Positions 60,151 through 64,000 of a stretch of DNA of 64,000 nt are shown one piece after another (within the stretch, counting starts at the first letter, position 1; the number at the start of each line of letters is the position of its first letter). The stretch comes from an uncultured Clostridia bacterium. GTDB taxonomy: Bacteria; Bacillota; Clostridia; Oscillospirales; Ruminococcaceae. The notes beneath the pieces were generated by a model, which was given only the letters and a program-made list of their open reading frames with translations, made no database searches and was not told where the DNA came from. The stretch covers positions 1 to 64,000 of the forward strand of contig CAMVGH010000004.1 of NCBI GenBank assembly GCA_947166945.1. Direction: 5' to 3'. Position numbers and translations under genes: made by a program.

Positions 60151-63100
60151 TTATTCCGCCAGAGCAGCAGAAACAGACTGGATCGTTTTCATATCAGAGC
60201 AGTCGGAAGCGTTGGCGGTCATGACCTTGCTGTCGGTTATGATAAAGAGGGTTCCCTGCCGTATCGCAGCGCAAAGATACGAGGATTTCTCATCGTACAG
60301 CAGTATCTCGCCGGTGGGAGTGAGCGCGGTGCCGTTGGAGAATGTCACGATGCGTTCAACTTCGGAGAAACCGTCAAAATATACTGTCGGCACCGCTATG
60401 ATGCTGCCGTCCTCACTTGCCGCTATGAACGAGGGGTCGTCCTCGGCAGGACTGCGGAGATATTTCAGATTCTCGGCAGGAGAGTTCGCGTCAAGCCCGA
60501 TATCGGCTTTGGAAGTCTCGTTCAGTTTGCCTGAATAGGTGTACCTTGACAGCTGCAAGCCCACACGTTCACCGTCCGCTGAGGCTTTCGCCCTGAGTCC
60601 CGCAAGAGCATCGCCCACGGAGACCAGCTTGTCGGAATATATCGCGGTATCTGTTATCTGTGCAGCCGCGGGAGTGCTGCCAGACATATCGAAGCCGTAC
60701 AGCACCGTGGAACCGTCGCTGCGGGAAGCAAGCACACAGGCGGTGTTTTCGTCCTGCCATGCCACGGCATAGGGTCTTTCGCCCTCGAAACCTGTACCGA
60801 CAGCGCTGTCGCCCTTTACCGCCGCCACACCGGAATACTGCCTTGTGCCGGAAACATCTGTCTTGATCTCGTTGGAGCCGATAAAGCTGTCACCGTTCAG
60901 ACAGTCCGCGGAGAATGCCGCACCCACAAATCTGCGGGCGTTCTCTGCTTTGAAGTCGGAAGTCACATCTACCGCGAACGTGGTATTGTTATCCTCGGCG
61001 AGTATAGTTAATTTATCCTTTCCGAATTTGGCATACGCCGCACAGCCGCCAAGAATATCAAGCATACCGTCGCCGCCCACTTCTGCAACTGCCGTGAAGC
61101 TCGAATATTCCGCGCCGTTCAGTTTTACGATTTCCTCAGGTGCCGGGGCGCTGCCTGCGGAACTGTGAGGCGCTTCCGTGCCGTTCACCGGCGCGTGTGT
61201 GACTATCACCGGCTTGCCGCCGAGCATCCCCATTTCCACAAATGTTCCGGGCACCGAGTATGTCTCCGAAGATGTATAGCTGCCGCCGAACATTTCCGCA
61301 TACACGATGTTCTTACCCTGTGTCACGGCAAGTATCGTTCCTTCGATCACGGTAAATCCGAGAAATTCAGAATTATCCCGCGCGGTGAGCGACACCGTTC
61401 CGAGATCCACCGGGGCAGCGGGGTCAAGAGAAACTGTGCGTATAGTACCTTCATTATAAATATATGCCGTGGAATCGGTCGTGAGATATTTCTGCGAAAG
61501 AAAACTCTCATAGGGCTCCGACGACGCTCTGAGATACTGCGCTGTCTGCGCGGGGTGCGATACCGCCGTTCCCGCAGCGGCTATGTCGTCGTACGAGGAA
61601 AGCTTACCCAGAATATCCTTGCTTTCGACAGGAACAGACACCGACGGTACGGAAGCCTGAACTGGCGATGTACCGCTGTCCGCGCTGTCGGTCTGCACAG
61701 GCGTTCCGACGTCCGGGACCGATGTGCCCGTGTCCGGCTTTGGAAGCACAAATTTCATGACTATCGCACCGGCAAACAGCAATACCGCGCATACCGCGCA
61801 GAATATCATCTTGCCGTTATTTATGCCCTCGACATATTCGTCGTCATCTACAAAAAATTCGTTACCTTTGTAGCGTTCACGCTTCGGAGCCTTTTCTTCG
61901 TCCTCACCCGTGTCTTCATCGTCCTGCTCGTCGTCATACGGTACGGACACCGGGAGAGGTACCTTATCATCATGTACGCGTTCCGTATCTCCGGCAGGCT
62001 TTGCCGGGGTTCCGGGAAGCTTTATCTCCGTTGTGTCGCCGTAGTTATCGGTGTCGTCGTCCGGTTCTTCGTCTTCATCATTCACAAAGTTAACGGTCGG
62101 CTTGTCCTTTTCGGGCTGTTCTTCGTCTCCGGCTTCGGTTCCCTCGTCATCGTCTTCGTCATCTTCGTCATCGTCATCATCAAATTCACCGATGCCGTCT
62201 ATCGGAACATCTATATGCAGCGGGGCAGTAAACCCGGTAACACTTTCATCTACCGATTTAGCCGCAACATCGTCCTTTATGCCGGGTTTTGACGGAGAAA
62301 ACGGTTCATCGTCCTCCGGTTCGGGTCTGACAGTTTCTTCCTGCCGATGCTCCGCGAACGGGTCATACGGCTCGTCATTCTCCGGTTCGGATCCGACAGG
62401 CTCTTCATGGCGCCGCTCCGCGAACGGGTCATACGGTTCATCATTCTCCGGTTCGGGTCTGACAGGCTTGTTTTGCTTATCAGGCTCGGCGGCATTGTCG
62501 TTCTTCTCACTTTGCTGCCCGACAAAACTGCCAACTCCGCCTATTGCCTCATCTACGGACATAGAAATGTCACCCTGAGCAGCGCCGGAATAATCTCTTA
62601 TTATCTGTGTAAGAGACAGGTTATTTTCAGGCTTGTGGGTAACGATCACGGGGTCTTCGTCTTCAAAGGCTGACATGGAGAGCTGAGTGGGAACATGATC
62701 GCTGTGATGCTGCTCCGTTCCGTAAGTGATACTGTTTGCGGACGGCCGCTCTTCGGCTGCGGGAGCCTGTTCCTTATCGGACGCGGGCAGCTTCGGGAAC
62801 GGTACATTGAGCGGTCTTGTGTCGGATATATCCGCAGGCTCCGGTGAAGCTGTGCTGCCCTCCGGTGTCCTGTCGGCAGATACATTTCCCTGCTCACTAT
62901 CGGGAATTTCATCTGTGTTCCTGTCCCGTTTATCCTGCTCCGGAATTCTGCCCGGTTTTGCCGGTGCGCCGTCCTCTTCCGCGTAGATCACGGCAATTGG
63001 ATCCACGGCTTCGAGTTCGCGTATGCTGTTGAATATACCGCTCATTTCAGCCGGGTGGAACGGCTCGCGGTCTTCTTCTGCCTTATTGTCTTTGTGATCT

Positions 63101-63975
63101 GCTATAAAGGAGCCGAGATCGTCATTCGGCTTTTTCGCGGCTGAACGGTGATGCCTTTCCGGTGCCGGCGGAATACGGCGTTCCCACTCCTCATACCTAT
63201 TCTCCTCATTGATAGTGAGCGGCGCCGACTTTTTCTTCGGCAGATCCATTTCTATCGCCATCTGAAGCTCGGTCTTGGGTTCCTCGCGTCTGCGGCGGCG
63301 GCTCGGTCTGTCCTTGGGAGCGCCGCTGAAAAGTCCGGCGCGCTCATGCACCGCCTGTAGCTCCTCTTTTGCGGCAAGCACTTCACGACGGTGCTTGACC
63401 GCGGTAAGCAGCTTATAATAGTCCGTTTCCGTGAGCGGGGACTCTTCAAGCAGCCGGATAAGCCGCTTCTTTGTAAGTCCCGGGTTCTGTTCTATCTCAC
63501 GGTAAACGCTGTTGCTTATGCGGGTGTTGCCTATCAGGCGGAGGAATTCGCTTCCCTTCATCTTTTCCGCCGAAACAACGGCGATAAAGGTCTCGGCATT
63601 CAGCGGAAGCGGAGAGTCCTCCTCCCTGCCGTCCTCGGGAAAATCATCGACCGCGGACTCCTCGTCCGGGACAGCCTCGCTCTCTGAATCCTCGTCCATG
63701 AAAACATTATCTTCGTTATTTTCCTGAGTGTCCTGCCGCTCGTCGTGCAGTTCCTTCGCGGTTTCTTCGGCGGCAGCTTCCTGTGAAGGCTGTACTTCTT
63801 CCGGGATATCCTCTGAAATATCCGTTTCTTCCGCAGTTTCCGATACAGCGGCAGGAATGTCGTCCCCGCCTGAGGTGTTTTTGTCTCCGGAACTGTCTGC
63901 CGCCAATCCGTCAAGTCCTGTGACCGGGTAAACGGAACTTGCCTCAAGCCTTGCGAGGGATTCATCAAAAGTCAT
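60151..63975 (-). CDS. Large single-pass membrane protein with disordered tail and beta-propeller-like exterior
   Basis: The 1274-residue protein starts at the ATG complementary to 63973-63975, preceded by TGAGGGAACG. Residues 1 to about 720 are cytoplasmic, acidic and largely disordered, with a small folded part (about 128-205, LNAETFIAVVSAEKMKGSEF). Three copies of a repeat around EPENDEPYDPFAE occur at about 503-570, and an Asp/Glu tract near 595-625. One membrane segment lies at about 722-745 (IFCAVCAVLLFAGAIVMKFVL). The outer 500 residues have repeated beta-strand units suggestive of a propeller (beta-propeller/C-terminal WD-like family). Function is unknown; a scaffold or envelope sensor is possible. 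Confidence 0.75.
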   Translation of the reverse strand: MTFDESLARLEASSVYPVTGLDGLAADSSGDKNTSGGDDIPAAVSETAEETDISEDIPEEVQPSQEAAAEETAKELHDERQDTQENNEDNVFMDEDSESEAVPDEESAVDDFPEDGREEDSPLPLNAETFIAVVSAEKMKGSEFLRLIGNTRISNSVYREIEQNPGLTKKRLIRLLEESPLTETDYYKLLTAVKHRREVLAAKEELQAVHERAGLFSGAPKDRPSRRRRREEPKTELQMAIEMDLPKKKSAPLTINEENRYEEWERRIPPAPERHHRSAAKKPNDDLGSFIADHKDNKAEEDREPFHPAEMSGIFNSIRELEAVDPIAVIYAEEDGAPAKPGRIPEQDKRDRNTDEIPDSEQGNVSADRTPEGSTASPEPADISDTRPLNVPFPKLPASDKEQAPAAEERPSANSITYGTEQHHSDHVPTQLSMSAFEDEDPVIVTHKPENNLSLTQIIRDYSGAAQGDISMSVDEAIGGVGSFVGQQSEKNDNAAEPDKQNKPVRPEPENDEPYDPFAERRHEEPVGSEPENDEPYDPFAEHRQEETVRPEPEDDEPFSPSKPGIKDDVAAKSVDESVTGFTAPLHIDVPIDGIGEFDDDDDEDDEDDDEGTEAGDEEQPEKDKPTVNFVNDEDEEPDDDTDNYGDTTEIKLPGTPAKPAGDTERVHDDKVPLPVSVPYDDEQDDEDTGEDEEKAPKRERYKGNEFFVDDDEYVEGINNGKMIFCAVCAVLLFAGAIVMKFVLPKPDTGTSVPDVGTPVQTDSADSGTSPVQASVPSVSVPVESKDILGKLSSYDDIAAAGTAVSHPAQTAQYLRASSEPYESFLSQKYLTTDSTAYIYNEGTIRTVSLDPAAPVDLGTVSLTARDNSEFLGFTVIEGTILAVTQGKNIVYAEMFGGSYTSSETYSVPGTFVEMGMLGGKPVIVTHAPVNGTEAPHSSAGSAPAPEEIVKLNGAEYSSFTAVAEVGGDGMLDILGGCAAYAKFGKDKLTILAEDNNTTFAVDVTSDFKAENARRFVGAAFSADCLNGDSFIGSNEIKTDVSGTRQYSGVAAVKGDSAVGTGFEGERPYAVAWQDENTACVLASRSDGSTVLYGFDMSGSTPAAAQITDTAIYSDKLVSVGDALAGLRAKASADGERVGLQLSRYTYSGKLNETSKADIGLDANSPAENLKYLRSPAEDDPSFIAASEDGSIIAVPTVYFDGFSEVERIVTFSNGTALTPTGEILLYDEKSSYLCAAIRQGTLFIITDSKVMTANASDCSDMKTIQSVSAALAE

Positions 63976-64000
63976 ATATCGTTCCCTCAGACTTTCCGGC

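Noticed and set aside
61165..62292. 375-codon plus-strand ORF opposite the 1274-residue protein gene
   Set aside because: Arg/Tyr-rich translation of antisense acidic codons; no start signal.
1..64000. tRNA, rRNA or CRISPR array
   Set aside because: No cloverleaf with a T-arm GGTTCGA box, rRNA block or regularly spaced short repeat was seen by eye.

Overview
The window reads as a chromosomal segment of a spore-forming Clostridia bacterium, most likely of the Ruminococcus/Oscillospiraceae group. This placement is inferred from gene content and not tested by any search. The clues are an LL-diaminopimelate aminotransferase (dapL), sporulation genes (a SpoVM-like peptide, spoIIR, ylmC/ymxH, the dipicolinate synthase pair), a 2[4Fe-4S] clostridial ferredoxin, citramalate synthase and many lipoproteins and surface proteins. 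Most genes have consensus vegetative promoters (TTGACA-like, 17 bp, TATAAT-like). I saw no rRNA, tRNA or CRISPR array.

Positions 1 to about 8.5 kb look like the right end of an integrated mobile element. It holds a WYL-type regulator broken by an in-frame stop, a LexA/S24-type self-cleaving repressor, a zinc-ribbon protein, a small XRE repressor, a region-4-only sigma-like protein, about 590 bp of hairpin-rich non-coding DNA, a SHOCT-like small protein and three tandem large serine recombinases, of which the middle one has no catalytic domain. Three promoters in the element share an ACTATAAT -10 region, and two perfect TTATAGT-NN-ACTATAA palindromes lie beside the XRE gene. An outward-facing consensus promoter followed by a terminator sits at the right boundary.

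From 8.7 to 33.6 kb the content is mostly host housekeeping: a GH5-like lipoprotein, flavin reductase, a ribbon-helix-helix gene with clpB, spoVM and spoIIR, dapL, ydcF, an AT-rich streptogramin-type (Vat-like) acetyltransferase, an MBOAT/DHHW acylation operon, asnB, pgi, rpmF, a DUF512 radical SAM protein, a G5/3D cell-wall protein, SseB-like, an SCP2-like protein with a histone-H1-like tail, ylmC, rpsB-tsf and a metallo-beta-lactamase-fold hydrolase. A 93-bp repeat that ends in an outward promoter occurs three times, feeding the GH5-like gene and dapL.

From 33.7 to 38.9 kb an apparent four-gene operon links a BY-kinase-like ATPase, two multi-pass membrane proteins and an 885-residue collagen-like protein with an NPATG sorting signal. 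It is followed by dpaA-dpaB (spoVFAB) behind a sigma-K-like promoter, addB, an unknown gene behind a near-perfect sigma-D (motility) promoter, an ECF-transporter S component, a serine hydrolase, a cloverleaf-like palindrome cluster, ferredoxin, a secreted vWA protein, a heterodimeric ABC exporter, mscL, an SGNH lipoprotein, cimA, an SLH/YcdB-like protein and a 1274-residue single-pass protein. The vWA and SLH genes share an unusual promoter pattern, GTGTCAC-N18-GTTTTATAT, which suggests a common alternative sigma factor.
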